A stretch of 64,000 bases of DNA from Microbispora catharanthi. GTDB lineage: Bacteria; Actinomycetota; Actinomycetes; Streptosporangiales; Streptosporangiaceae. This document shows positions 26,330 through 33,883 of the stretch, one piece after another. Each line of letters starts with the position of its first letter. Within the stretch, counting starts at the first letter, position 1. A model generated the notes under the pieces. That model did not search any database. It saw only the letters and a list, made by a program, of their open reading frames with translations, and was not told the DNA's origin. The translations under genes were made by a program, and so were the position numbers. The DNA is taken from NCBI RefSeq assembly GCF_006334915.2, contig NZ_VDMA02000003.1:1-64000 (forward strand), given 5' to 3'.

Positions 26330-26983
26330 ATGCCGTCGGATGAGCCCGTGCTGCGGGTGCGGGACGTACGGAAGAGCTACCGGGGTCGCCCGGTCCTGCA
26401 TGGAGTGGATCTCGATCTGCCGCCCGGCCGGGTGGTGGGGATCGTCGGGGAGAACGGCGCGGGCAAGACCACTCTGCTGCGCGTCCTCGCGGGCGACCTG
26501 CGGCCGGACGGCGGGTCGGTGCGCCACGGCGGGCGCATCGGTCACTGTCCGCAGGAGACGGTGCTGCACGACGCGTTCACGGTCGAGCAGCACCTGCGGT
26601 TCTTCCAGGTCGCCTACGGCCTGGAGAGCCTGTGCAGGGCCGAGGAGCTGATGGAGGCGCTGCGGTTCTCCGGCTCCCGCCAAGCCCGCCCCGCCACGCT
26701 GAGCGGTGGCACACGGCAGAAGCTCAACCTCGTCCTGGCTCTGATGCACGACCCGGACGTGCTCCTGCTCGACGAGCCCTACCAGGGCTTCGACTGGGAG
26801 ACGTACGTACGGTTCTGGGACCTGGCCGAGGAACTGCGCGCGCGTGGCCGCTCGGTGCTGGTGGTCTCCCATCTCGCCTACGACGCGGCTCGGCTCGACA
26901 TGTTGCATCGGCTGGAGGGCGGCGTGCTGCGCGAGCGGGAACGCGTGATCGCCAGTGGCGGAGACAGGGCGGCCGCGCCGTGA
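26330..26983 (+). CDS. ABC transporter ATP-binding protein
   Basis: The protein has 217 residues with Walker A GENGAGKTT, signature LSGGTRQKL, Walker B VLLLDEPYQGFD and the H loop in VVSHLAYD. The Glu after the Walker B Asp is present, so it should hydrolyse ATP. It overlaps the next gene by 4 bp (GTGA), a transmembrane partner of matching type. The pair resembles ABC-2-like exporters found beside secondary-metabolite genes. Confidence 0.9.
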   Translation: MPSDEPVLRVRDVRKSYRGRPVLHGVDLDLPPGRVVGIVGENGAGKTTLLRVLAGDLRPDGGSVRHGGRIGHCPQETVLHDAFTVEQHLRFFQVAYGLESLCRAEELMEALRFSGSRQARPATLSGGTRQKLNLVLALMHDPDVLLLDEPYQGFDWETYVRFWDLAEELRARGRSVLVVSHLAYDAARLDMLHRLEGGVLRERERVIASGGDRAAAP

Positions 26984-27768
26984 GACGCCATTGGGCCTGC
27001 TACGCCACCGCCGTGCGCATGACGTTCGTGGAGCACCTGCGCAACCGGCTGGCATTAGTGATCATCGTGGTCTTCATCCCGGTGTGGGCGATCCTCATCT
27101 ACGCCCTGTCCCTGGAGATCCCGCTCCCGTTCTACGTCCGGGCCGCCGACCGGACCGTCACGGTGCCGGCCGACGTCCTCAACCAGCTCGGCGGGGCGCT
27201 GCAGATCCTGGCGTTGATCACCGGGTTCATGATGTTCGTGACCACGATGAACTCGGCGTCCTTCGACCGCCGGCTGGTGCGATCCGGTTTCCCCCAGCTG
27301 TGCCTGATCGCCGCGAAGCTCACCGCCCTGGCGGTGGTCGCACTCTGCGTCGCGCTCTACGCGACCGGCCTGATCTGCCTGACCCATCCGACCGCGCAGC
27401 CCCTGCTGCTCGCCGCCGCCCTCGCCGGCGGGGCGCTGATCTACGGAGGGATCGGCATCGCGCTCGCCGCGGTGCTGACCAGCGACCTGGCCGGCTTGGT
27501 CCTCGTCACCGTGATCTGCTCGATCGACCTGGCCCTGCAGAGCCCCCTCGCCACCCCCGCCGCGGCCAGCGCCCTGGTGCGTTATCTGCCCGACTACGGC
27601 CCGATGCAGGCGGCCGTCGCGGCCGTGGCCATGGACACGGTGCCCTGGAACGCCGTCGGCCCGGCCGTGTGCTGGGCGCTGGGCACGGTGATCCTCGGCA
27701 TCTCCGCTTTCGCCGGCCGCACGCGCGCGCACCAGCCGGTGGGCGGGCCGGTGACGGCGCATTCATGA
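26980..27768 (+). CDS. ABC transporter permease
   Basis: About 262 residues with six likely membrane helices, the first at VIIVVFIPVWAILIYALSL and others at ILALITGFMMFVTTM, LTALAVVALCVALYATGLI, LLLAAALAGGALIYGGIGIA, LAGLVLVTVICSIDLAL and AVCWALGTVILGISAFAG. GTG at 26980 overlaps the ATPase stop. It forms an exporter with the ATPase. The terpene synthase fusion starts 19 bp after its stop, so the exported compound may be the terpenoid, which is inference from position. Confidence 0.85.
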   Translation: MRRHWACYATAVRMTFVEHLRNRLALVIIVVFIPVWAILIYALSLEIPLPFYVRAADRTVTVPADVLNQLGGALQILALITGFMMFVTTMNSASFDRRLVRSGFPQLCLIAAKLTALAVVALCVALYATGLICLTHPTAQPLLLAAALAGGALIYGGIGIALAAVLTSDLAGLVLVTVICSIDLALQSPLATPAAASALVRYLPDYGPMQAAVAAVAMDTVPWNAVGPAVCWALGTVILGISAFAGRTRAHQPVGGPVTAHS

Positions 27769-27787
27769 GTCCCCGTCTGGAGTATCC

Positions 27788-29839
27788 GTGACATCTGAGA
27801 GCGTTTCTCGTGCCTTCCCCGCCCTGGAGTCCGACCTGGATCGGGTGCGGGAGATCGTCGGCATGGCGGACGTGCCGAGCCGCTCCGAGCTGGCCCCGCT
27901 GACCAGGCAGCCGGCCGGTCACCGTCACCTGATCCGGCCCACCCTGGCACTGCTGTCGTACTACGTGCTCGCCGGGCCGGGACGGGCCGCCGACGTCCGC
28001 GCCGTGAAGGCCGCGGCGGCCGTCGAACTGCTGCACATGGCATCGCTCTACCACGACGACGTCATCGACGACGCGCGGCAGCGCAGAGGCAGGCCGAGCG
28101 TCAACATCGTGTGGGGTGCGCGCCTGGCGGTCCTGGCCGGGGACCTCCTGTTCATCAGCGCCAGCCGGATCCTGTCCGAGCTGGGCCGGCGTGAGGCCCT
28201 GATGGTCGCCGAGACCGCCCAGCGCACCTGCTCGGGAATGATCGCCGAGACGGCCGACCGCTTCCTGCTCTCCCGCACGGAGGAGGCCTATCTGGAGGTG
28301 ACCGGCGCCAAGACGGCCGAGTTACTGTCCCTGGCCTGCAGGCTGGGCGCCATGCAGGCCGGGCGGGACCCCGAGGCGGAGGAGGAGCTGGCGCGGTTCG
28401 GCTGGCATCTCGGCCTGGCCTACCAGGTGCGCGACGACATCCTCGACCTGACCGCGACGACCGGGGAGCTCGGAAAACCGGCCAACTCCGACATCACGGA
28501 AGGCGTCTACACGCTCCCCGTGATCAGGGCCCTGGGCCGCGAACCCGCGCTCGCCCGGCTGCTGCGCCGTGGCCTGACCTCGGCCGACGCCGAGCGCGCG
28601 CGGCAACTGGTCCTGTCCTGCGGAGCCGTGGAGGAAGCTCGGCAGGTCGCGGACTCCCACATGGAGACGGCTCTCCGGCGACTCGATCTCCTGCAGCTCC
28701 GGGGCCTCGGCGATCCGCGATCACGTGAGGGGCTCGCCGGCTACGTGCGGTCGGTCATGGGTTCCGGTGGAAAGGCCGCCCCGGCACCCGTCACCGTGCC
28801 CGCCCCCTCTCCCGTTCCCTCTCTCGCTCCGGCTTCCGCTCGGGCCGGCGTCCCGGCCGGGGAAAAGGAGCGCGTACAGGAGCGGTTGGACGCCTGGTTG
28901 CTGCACACCGGGCTGGCGGCCACGCCTGAGGAGGCCCGCCACCCGCGATGGAACGCCATGGCCTCGACCGCCGCACGGTTCTGGCCGGACGCCGACGCCG
29001 AACAGGCCGAGACATTGGCCCGGTGGATGCTGGTGATCGCCGTCGTCGACGACCTCTTCGACGAGCCAGGTCTCGCCGACCCTGGCGAGATCGTCCGGCT
29101 GCGACACCGGCTCACCCGCCTCGTCCGCGGGCTCGACGACACCCCGCCGACCGGCGGAGCGGTCGCCACGGCCATGGCTCAGGCATGGGAGCGGATCCGT
29201 CTGATCCAGCCGCGCTCATGGCGGACGCGCGCTCTCGGCCACCTCGAGGAATGGCTGGAGGCGGCCGAGCGGGAGGCATGCCACCGGCTCAGCGGGTTCA
29301 TCCCCAGCCTGCGGGACCAGTTCGCGCTGCGCCTGGGGAGCTCCGGGGCGCCCGTCTTCCTGGACAGTGTCGAGATCACGTACGGCAGGGAGTTCGAGCC
29401 GGCGGTACGCGACCATCCGCTCTTCCGGCGACTGCTGGACGTCGCCACGGCCGCGGCTCTCGCGGAGAACGACCTGCGGACCCTGGACGAGGACGAGGCC
29501 GTCGGCGCTCCCTACAACCTGGTCAGGGTGCTCCGCCACGAGACCGGCTGCTCCAGGCAGGAGGCGATCGACGAGGTGACCCGCCAGGTCGAGGACGGCT
29601 TCGCCCAGGTGGACGCCATACTCGCCTCCGCACCCGCCATCCTGCGCTCCGCCGACGGCGGCGCCGGCTCCGTGGCCGGGATGGGTCTCCTGCGTCTTAC
29701 CCAGAAGCGGCTACCGGGCTGGCGCACCCTCCACGACATCGACCGCTACAGCCGCTCGTCCGCAGGCAGCGAGACGTACCTGACCCGGCTGCGCCGGGAA
29801 CTCCTGCTCGAGTACGCCGAGACCGGCGCGGCACGCTGA
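27788..29839 (+). CDS. polyprenyl diphosphate synthase fused to class I terpene synthase
   Basis: The protein has 683 residues in two complete domains. The N-terminal prenyl synthase has both Asp-rich motifs: first DDVID (Asp90-Asp94) in LYHDDVIDDARQRRGRPS, second DDILD (Asp216-Asp220). A Pro/Ala linker (about 328-358) follows. The C-terminal domain is a class I terpene cyclase with DDLFD (Asp421-Asp425), the Mg-binding triad NDLRTLDED (Asn561, Thr565, Asp569), a pyrophosphate-sensing Arg515 exactly 46 residues before Asn561, and an Arg-Tyr pair (653-654). It should build a prenyl diphosphate and cyclise it in one polypeptide. GTG at 27788 has GGAG five bases upstream. The order is the reverse of fungal fusions. 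Chain length is unknown, and the residues before the first Asp-rich motif are small, which favours longer products. Confidence 0.9.
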   Translation: MTSESVSRAFPALESDLDRVREIVGMADVPSRSELAPLTRQPAGHRHLIRPTLALLSYYVLAGPGRAADVRAVKAAAAVELLHMASLYHDDVIDDARQRRGRPSVNIVWGARLAVLAGDLLFISASRILSELGRREALMVAETAQRTCSGMIAETADRFLLSRTEEAYLEVTGAKTAELLSLACRLGAMQAGRDPEAEEELARFGWHLGLAYQVRDDILDLTATTGELGKPANSDITEGVYTLPVIRALGREPALARLLRRGLTSADAERARQLVLSCGAVEEARQVADSHMETALRRLDLLQLRGLGDPRSREGLAGYVRSVMGSGGKAAPAPVTVPAPSPVPSLAPASARAGVPAGEKERVQERLDAWLLHTGLAATPEEARHPRWNAMASTAARFWPDADAEQAETLARWMLVIAVVDDLFDEPGLADPGEIVRLRHRLTRLVRGLDDTPPTGGAVATAMAQAWERIRLIQPRSWRTRALGHLEEWLEAAEREACHRLSGFIPSLRDQFALRLGSSGAPVFLDSVEITYGREFEPAVRDHPLFRRLLDVATAAALAENDLRTLDEDEAVGAPYNLVRVLRHETGCSRQEAIDEVTRQVEDGFAQVDAILASAPAILRSADGGAGSVAGMGLLRLTQKRLPGWRTLHDIDRYSRSSAGSETYLTRLRRELLLEYAETGAAR

Positions 29840-29862
29840 TCCCGGTCCCCTACGCGGAGTTG

Positions 29863-30585
29863 TCAGGCGGATCCGTCCGCCGCGAGGCGGTCGAGCCATT
29901 CGCCGAGCACGTGACGTTCCCCGTCGGTGAGAGCCGTGGCGTCGGGCAGCGCGGCGCGCAGTGCCATCGCCGCCGTGGCGGGTCCGGGGGTTTCGACCGC
30001 GGGGGCATCGGTGGTGATGGCGGCTGTCACCGCGTCGCGGGCCACCTCCGACAGGCGCGGGTCACGCCGCTCCTCGGGCAGGGCGAGCAGCGTGAAGACC
30101 GTGCCGCAGCCCGCGGCGTGCACGAGGTCCGCCGCCAGGCGCTCGCCGACCTTCAGCCGGCCGGCGGCGGCGATGGCGCGGATGCGCTCCCCCAGCATGC
30201 GGAAGGCGGCGACGGCGGCGGGCGACTGCCGTCCCGGCGTGGGATCGCCGTACATGAGCGAGAACAAGGCGGGATTCGCCAGCCCGAAGCCGACGTGCAG
30301 GTCCCATCCGGCGCGCAACGCCTCGACCGGGTCGTCGGCAGGCGGGCTCGCCTTCTTGTCCTGCAGATATGAGCTGAAGCCATACTCGGCGACCGCGTCG
30401 AGCAGGCCCTCCTTGTCGCCGAACAGCCGGTAGATCGTCGGGGCCTGTGTCCCCGCCGCGGCGGCCACCGCTCTGGTCGAGAGGGCGTCGCGCCCGCCGC
30501 TCGCGAGCAACCGGGCCGCGACCGACACGATGTGGGCCCGCGTCCTGTCGCGGCCGCTCGCCGCCTCGCTCTCCGGATCGCTCAT
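29863..30585 (-). CDS. TetR-family transcriptional regulator
   Basis: The protein has 240 residues. The N-terminal HTH is clear (TRAHIVSVAARLLASGG, then STRAVAAAAGTQAPTIYRLF followed by GDKEGLLDAV), and a helical ligand domain follows. It is divergent from the NmrA-type gene at 30670, with a 14 bp inverted repeat in the 84 bp between them, so it probably represses both. It converges on the terpene synthase gene with 23 bp between stops. Confidence 0.9.
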   Translation of the reverse strand: MSDPESEAASGRDRTRAHIVSVAARLLASGGRDALSTRAVAAAAGTQAPTIYRLFGDKEGLLDAVAEYGFSSYLQDKKASPPADDPVEALRAGWDLHVGFGLANPALFSLMYGDPTPGRQSPAAVAAFRMLGERIRAIAAAGRLKVGERLAADLVHAAGCGTVFTLLALPEERRDPRLSEVARDAVTAAITTDAPAVETPGPATAAMALRAALPDATALTDGERHVLGEWLDRLAADGSA

Positions 30586-30606
30586 GCTTCCAACGATATC
30601 AGCTTG

Positions 30607-30659
30607 TTGCTATCGGCGATTTTCCAGTGTTAGCGTTCAGCCGATATCGCCGATAGCAA
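30607..30659. promoter_or_regulatory. TetR operator: 14 bp inverted repeat between divergent genes
   Basis: TTGCTATCGGCGAT at 30607-30620 and its exact reverse complement ATCGCCGATAGCAA at 30646-30659 flank a 25 bp spacer. The right arm overlaps a second palindrome, CGATATCG. The right arm runs into the AAGGAG ribosome site of the 30670 gene, so binding would block its expression. The adjacent TetR gene is the obvious ligand-responsive repressor. Confidence 0.7.
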
Positions 30660-30669
30660 GGAGTGGATC

Positions 30670-31518
30670 GTGATCGTCATCACCGGAGCGACCGGCCGGC
30701 TCGGCCGCGGCGTCGTCGAGCGCCTGCTCGCGCGTCTCCCCGCCGACCGGATCGGCGTCAGCGTCCGCGACCCCCTCAAGGCCCAGGACCTGGTGGACCT
30801 CGGCGTACGAGTCCGGCAGGGCGACTTCGACGACCCCGCGAGCCTGGCGCACGCGTTCGAGGGCGCGTCGCAGGTGTTGGTCGTCTCCGGCCCGGCGGAC
30901 GCCCGCCCGCACCGGACGGCGATCGAGGCCGCCAGGGCCGCGGGCGCCGAGCGGATCCTCTACACAAGCCACATGGGCGCGAACCCGGCCTCCCCTTTCG
31001 CCCCGATGCCGTCCCACGCCGAAACCGAGCAGGACCTGCGCGCATCCGGGGTCGCGTTCACCGCGCTGCGCAACGGCTTCTACGCGACCACCGCGGTCCA
31101 TTTCGTGAGTCAGGCGCTGCAGAGCGGCACACTCGTCGCCCCCGAGGACGGCCCGGTCTCCTGGACCGCCCACGCCGACCTCACCGAGGTGGCCGCCGTC
31201 GCGCTGACGGAGGAGGGCCGGCTCGACGGGATCACCCCGCCGCTGACCGGTCCCGAGTCACTCGACCTCGCGGACGTCGCCGCGATCGCCTCCGACCTGA
31301 CGGGACGCGTGATCACCCGCGTCACCGTCCCGGACGACGAGTGGGTCGCGGGCATGGTGTCGCACGGCGCGCCCGAGCAGCAGGCCCGCTTCTTGCTGGG
31401 CATGTTCGAGGCCAGCCGTCGGGGAGAGTTCGCCGAGGCCGGCCCCGCCCTCGGGGAGCTGCTCGGTCGTAAGCCGATCGCGTTGCGCGAGCTGCTGGCG
31501 GCCACGCTGACGAACTGA
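30670..31518 (+). CDS. NmrA-like NAD(P)-binding oxidoreductase
   Basis: The protein has 282 residues. The N-terminal Rossmann motif is TGATGRLGRGV, and the fold continues with the SGPADARPHRTAIEAARAAG and LYTSHMGANPASPF segments of atypical short-chain dehydrogenases such as the quinone reductase QorB group. It likely reduces a quinone or senses the redox ratio of NAD(P). GTG at 30670 has AAGGAG at good spacing. The regulator is the divergent TetR gene. Confidence 0.87.
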   Translation: MIVITGATGRLGRGVVERLLARLPADRIGVSVRDPLKAQDLVDLGVRVRQGDFDDPASLAHAFEGASQVLVVSGPADARPHRTAIEAARAAGAERILYTSHMGANPASPFAPMPSHAETEQDLRASGVAFTALRNGFYATTAVHFVSQALQSGTLVAPEDGPVSWTAHADLTEVAAVALTEEGRLDGITPPLTGPESLDLADVAAIASDLTGRVITRVTVPDDEWVAGMVSHGAPEQQARFLLGMFEASRRGEFAEAGPALGELLGRKPIALRELLAATLTN

Positions 31519-31615
31519 CCTGCGCGGCGTCCGGCCCTTTTGCGCCTGATTCCGCCCGTTCGATTCGCGTGATCGTTACAGTACGTCGGACGGAGCGTTC
31601 CCAGGGAGTGCAGGC

Positions 31616-32536
31616 ATGGGCAGGCGCAAATACCGGAACGAACGTCGTCACTACAGATACATCGAGGCCGTGGTGCTCGGCCGTGTTCTCGACGAGAACA
31701 CGCAGTCGGTGCTGCGGATGCTGCCCGGGCAGCCGATGGTGACGGCCGACCATTTCTCCGCATCCGTGGATTGGGACGACTACACGCGGGAGATGGAGGA
31801 ATTCGTCGAGCAGACGTTCGACGCCTGGCTGTTCTTCGACAACGACGGTCCCCGTACGGTCGCCTTCCGGATCCCCGGCGAGGCGCTGCCGGCGCAGGCC
31901 GTCGCCCCGCACCTGCACGGCGACGTGCTTCAAGGCCTGCGCATGGAAACGAGCGACGACGACCTGCTCCTGCGGTTCAGCATGTACGCCGAGGACTCCG
32001 AGCTGTTCAACCTGCACGAGTCGGGCACGGGATGGCTTCGGGACATCCTTCCGGTCCGCGAGGAGCTGATGTCGGGCAGGCTCGACGCGCTGGAGCTGGG
32101 GCGGGTGGTCGGCACCCACTGGGACGAGGTCGACCGCGACCTGTCCGCCGAATATGGGCTGTCGAAGGCGTCACGCGTCCTGGCGGCGTACCTGCTGGTC
32201 GCTCCCCGGGAACTGGCACGCTTGGCGGCCGAGCGGGCGGAAGCGGGGGGCGGGGAGCTGCCCCCGGGGTGGCTGTCCACCTGCTCCGGTCTCGAACCGG
32301 TGACCCGATGGGAGTTCGCCGCCGCCGATCCGCGCAAGTCCTTCCAGATCACCCTGGGCCGACTGCCGAGCGGCTGCGAGTACGGCGGCTGGTACGTGAC
32401 GTCGTCGGAGCCCCGCGGCAGGCCCCTGGCCTTCCGCACGGAGGACGACGCCCGTCGTGGCTACCACGACGAGGCGCTACGACTGCAACGGCTCAACGAC
32501 CCCGGCCGATGGCGGCAGCTGGACCCCACTGTGTGA
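31616..32536 (+). CDS. protein of unknown function
   Basis: The protein has 306 residues and is probably cytoplasmic, with no signal peptide or membrane helix. It starts with a very basic stretch (MGRRKYRNERRHYRYIEA), and later parts are mixed alpha/beta with many acidic residues (YAEDSELFNLHESGTGWLRD). No catalytic motif was recognised. ATG at 31616 has AGGGAG upstream. Coding bias is normal for the region, supporting a real gene. It stands alone between the NmrA gene and the secreted repeat protein. Confidence 0.65.
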   Translation: MGRRKYRNERRHYRYIEAVVLGRVLDENTQSVLRMLPGQPMVTADHFSASVDWDDYTREMEEFVEQTFDAWLFFDNDGPRTVAFRIPGEALPAQAVAPHLHGDVLQGLRMETSDDDLLLRFSMYAEDSELFNLHESGTGWLRDILPVREELMSGRLDALELGRVVGTHWDEVDRDLSAEYGLSKASRVLAAYLLVAPRELARLAAERAEAGGGELPPGWLSTCSGLEPVTRWEFAAADPRKSFQITLGRLPSGCEYGGWYVTSSEPRGRPLAFRTEDDARRGYHDEALRLQRLNDPGRWRQLDPTV

Positions 32537-32744
32537 GCCACTACGGGCTCGGGACGAGGGTGCGGAAACTTTCATCGGCCGAGATCGCCCACCAGCACGT
32601 CCATGCCGCCCACGCCGCCGAGGATGGCCGCCGGAAAACGGCAAATCTACGATGACTTCGCGCGCCCCGAGATCACGCCCATAAGCGGGGATCAGAGCAC
32701 ATCCTGCACTGTCGCTATGCATCAGGCGCTCATAGGAGGCGCGA

Positions 32745-33311
32745 ATGACTCAGCACGATGAACCGTACGGGAAATCCCGGCGTGGTTCGCTCGCCGGGCG
32801 ATTGATGATCCTGGTGGCGCTCGTCGCGGCGGGGATCGGCCTCAGCCCGGCGGCGGCCCACGCCGACACCTGGCGGACGGCGACCGGCTCGGCATGGGGC
32901 CAGACGCAGGCCACGGCTTCGGCGGCGGCCCAGGCGAGCGCCCGCACCGCCCTCGCCAATCTGGCCACCCAACTGGGGGAGGTCTGCACGAACGTGACCT
33001 CGTCGGCCACCCTCGTGTACGTCGTACCGAGCGGAGGTGGCTACCAGTACAGCGGAACCGCGACCGGCCTGTGCGCTCCCGCGCCGCCACCGCCCTCCTA
33101 CACCGTGTCGCGCACCGCGACGGCTCGCGGTGAGGCGAGCACGTACTCGGCGGCTGTGCAGAACGGCGCGGCAGCGGCCCGTGCCGCCATCCTCGCGGCC
33201 GGAGGCGACTGCACCGGCTATCAGACGACCGCCGTGAACTATGTGTACGTGACTCCTACCGGAAGCTGGTACATCTACGACGTGACCGTGTCCGCTCTCT
33301 GCGTGCAGTAA
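32745..33311 (+). CDS. secreted protein with two internal repeats
   Basis: The protein has 188 residues. The signal peptide runs to about residue 41 (LMILVALVAAGIGLSPAAAHA). The mature part contains two related units of about 65 residues, each with an Ala-rich helical segment (ATASAAAQASARTALANLAT and STYSAAVQNGAAAARAAILA) followed by a Tyr/Val-rich strand region and a Cys pair, and separated by a Pro run. AGGAGG lies upstream of the ATG. The function is unknown. An adhesive or wall-associated role is possible but unsupported. Confidence 0.72.
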   Translation: MTQHDEPYGKSRRGSLAGRLMILVALVAAGIGLSPAAAHADTWRTATGSAWGQTQATASAAAQASARTALANLATQLGEVCTNVTSSATLVYVVPSGGGYQYSGTATGLCAPAPPPPSYTVSRTATARGEASTYSAAVQNGAAAARAAILAAGGDCTGYQTTAVNYVYVTPTGSWYIYDVTVSALCVQ

Positions 33312-33451
33312 CACCTCTCGGTGTCGATCGCGGGGCGCGGTCAGCCGAATTAGGCGGCCCCGTTTTCCGGGCCGATTTTCATGTCGGGACATCCGGCGAC
33401 CTCACCATGGCCAGATATAAAGTGTCATGAAAACATGTGAGGAGGCCGAAA

Positions 33452-33883
33452 ATGCTGGTCGAATGGCTGGCAGCGGTGGCCGCGGCGGGCGGAACCGCGG
33501 TGGTGCAGGCCGCGGGCACTGACGTGTGGGTGAGCGTGCGGCAGCGGGTGGCGCATGTACTCGGCCGCGACGATCCCGAACGTGAGCAGGCGGAATTGAT
33601 GCGGCTGGATCAGACCGCGACGGATCTCGCCTCACTCGCCCCGGGGGAGGCGGCGCTGATGCGGGCCCGGCAGGAGGCGTCCTGGACGGCCCGATTCGAG
33701 ATGCTGCTGGAGAGTCTCGGCGAGGCCGAACGCGAACGGATCGCCCACGAACTGAACGACATCGCCGACGAGGCTCGTCACGCGTCCGTGGGAGGAGTGT
33801 CGGGGAACGTTTTCCATGGACCGACCGCGTTTCAGGTCGGGGACCGCAACCGTCAGGACAACCACTTCGGGCCGAGGGCATGA
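33452..33883 (+). CDS. small helical protein with C-terminal amyloid-signalling-like motif
   Basis: The protein has 143 residues. An N-terminal hydrophobic helix (LVEWLAAVAAAGGTAVVQAA) and a further helical region to about residue 112 make a small alpha-helical domain. It resembles the putative membrane-active effector domains that carry bacterial amyloid signalling sequences. Residues 117-140 form the motif SGNVFHGPTAFQVGDRN followed by RQDNHFG. Nearly the same motif opens the next protein. GAGGAGG precedes ATG 33452, and the stop overlaps the next start by 4 bp (ATGA). The best inference is an effector that is seeded by templating from the downstream partner. No experimental relative was recognised with certainty. 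Confidence 0.7.
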   Translation: MLVEWLAAVAAAGGTAVVQAAGTDVWVSVRQRVAHVLGRDDPEREQAELMRLDQTATDLASLAPGEAALMRARQEASWTARFEMLLESLGEAERERIAHELNDIADEARHASVGGVSGNVFHGPTAFQVGDRNRQDNHFGPRA

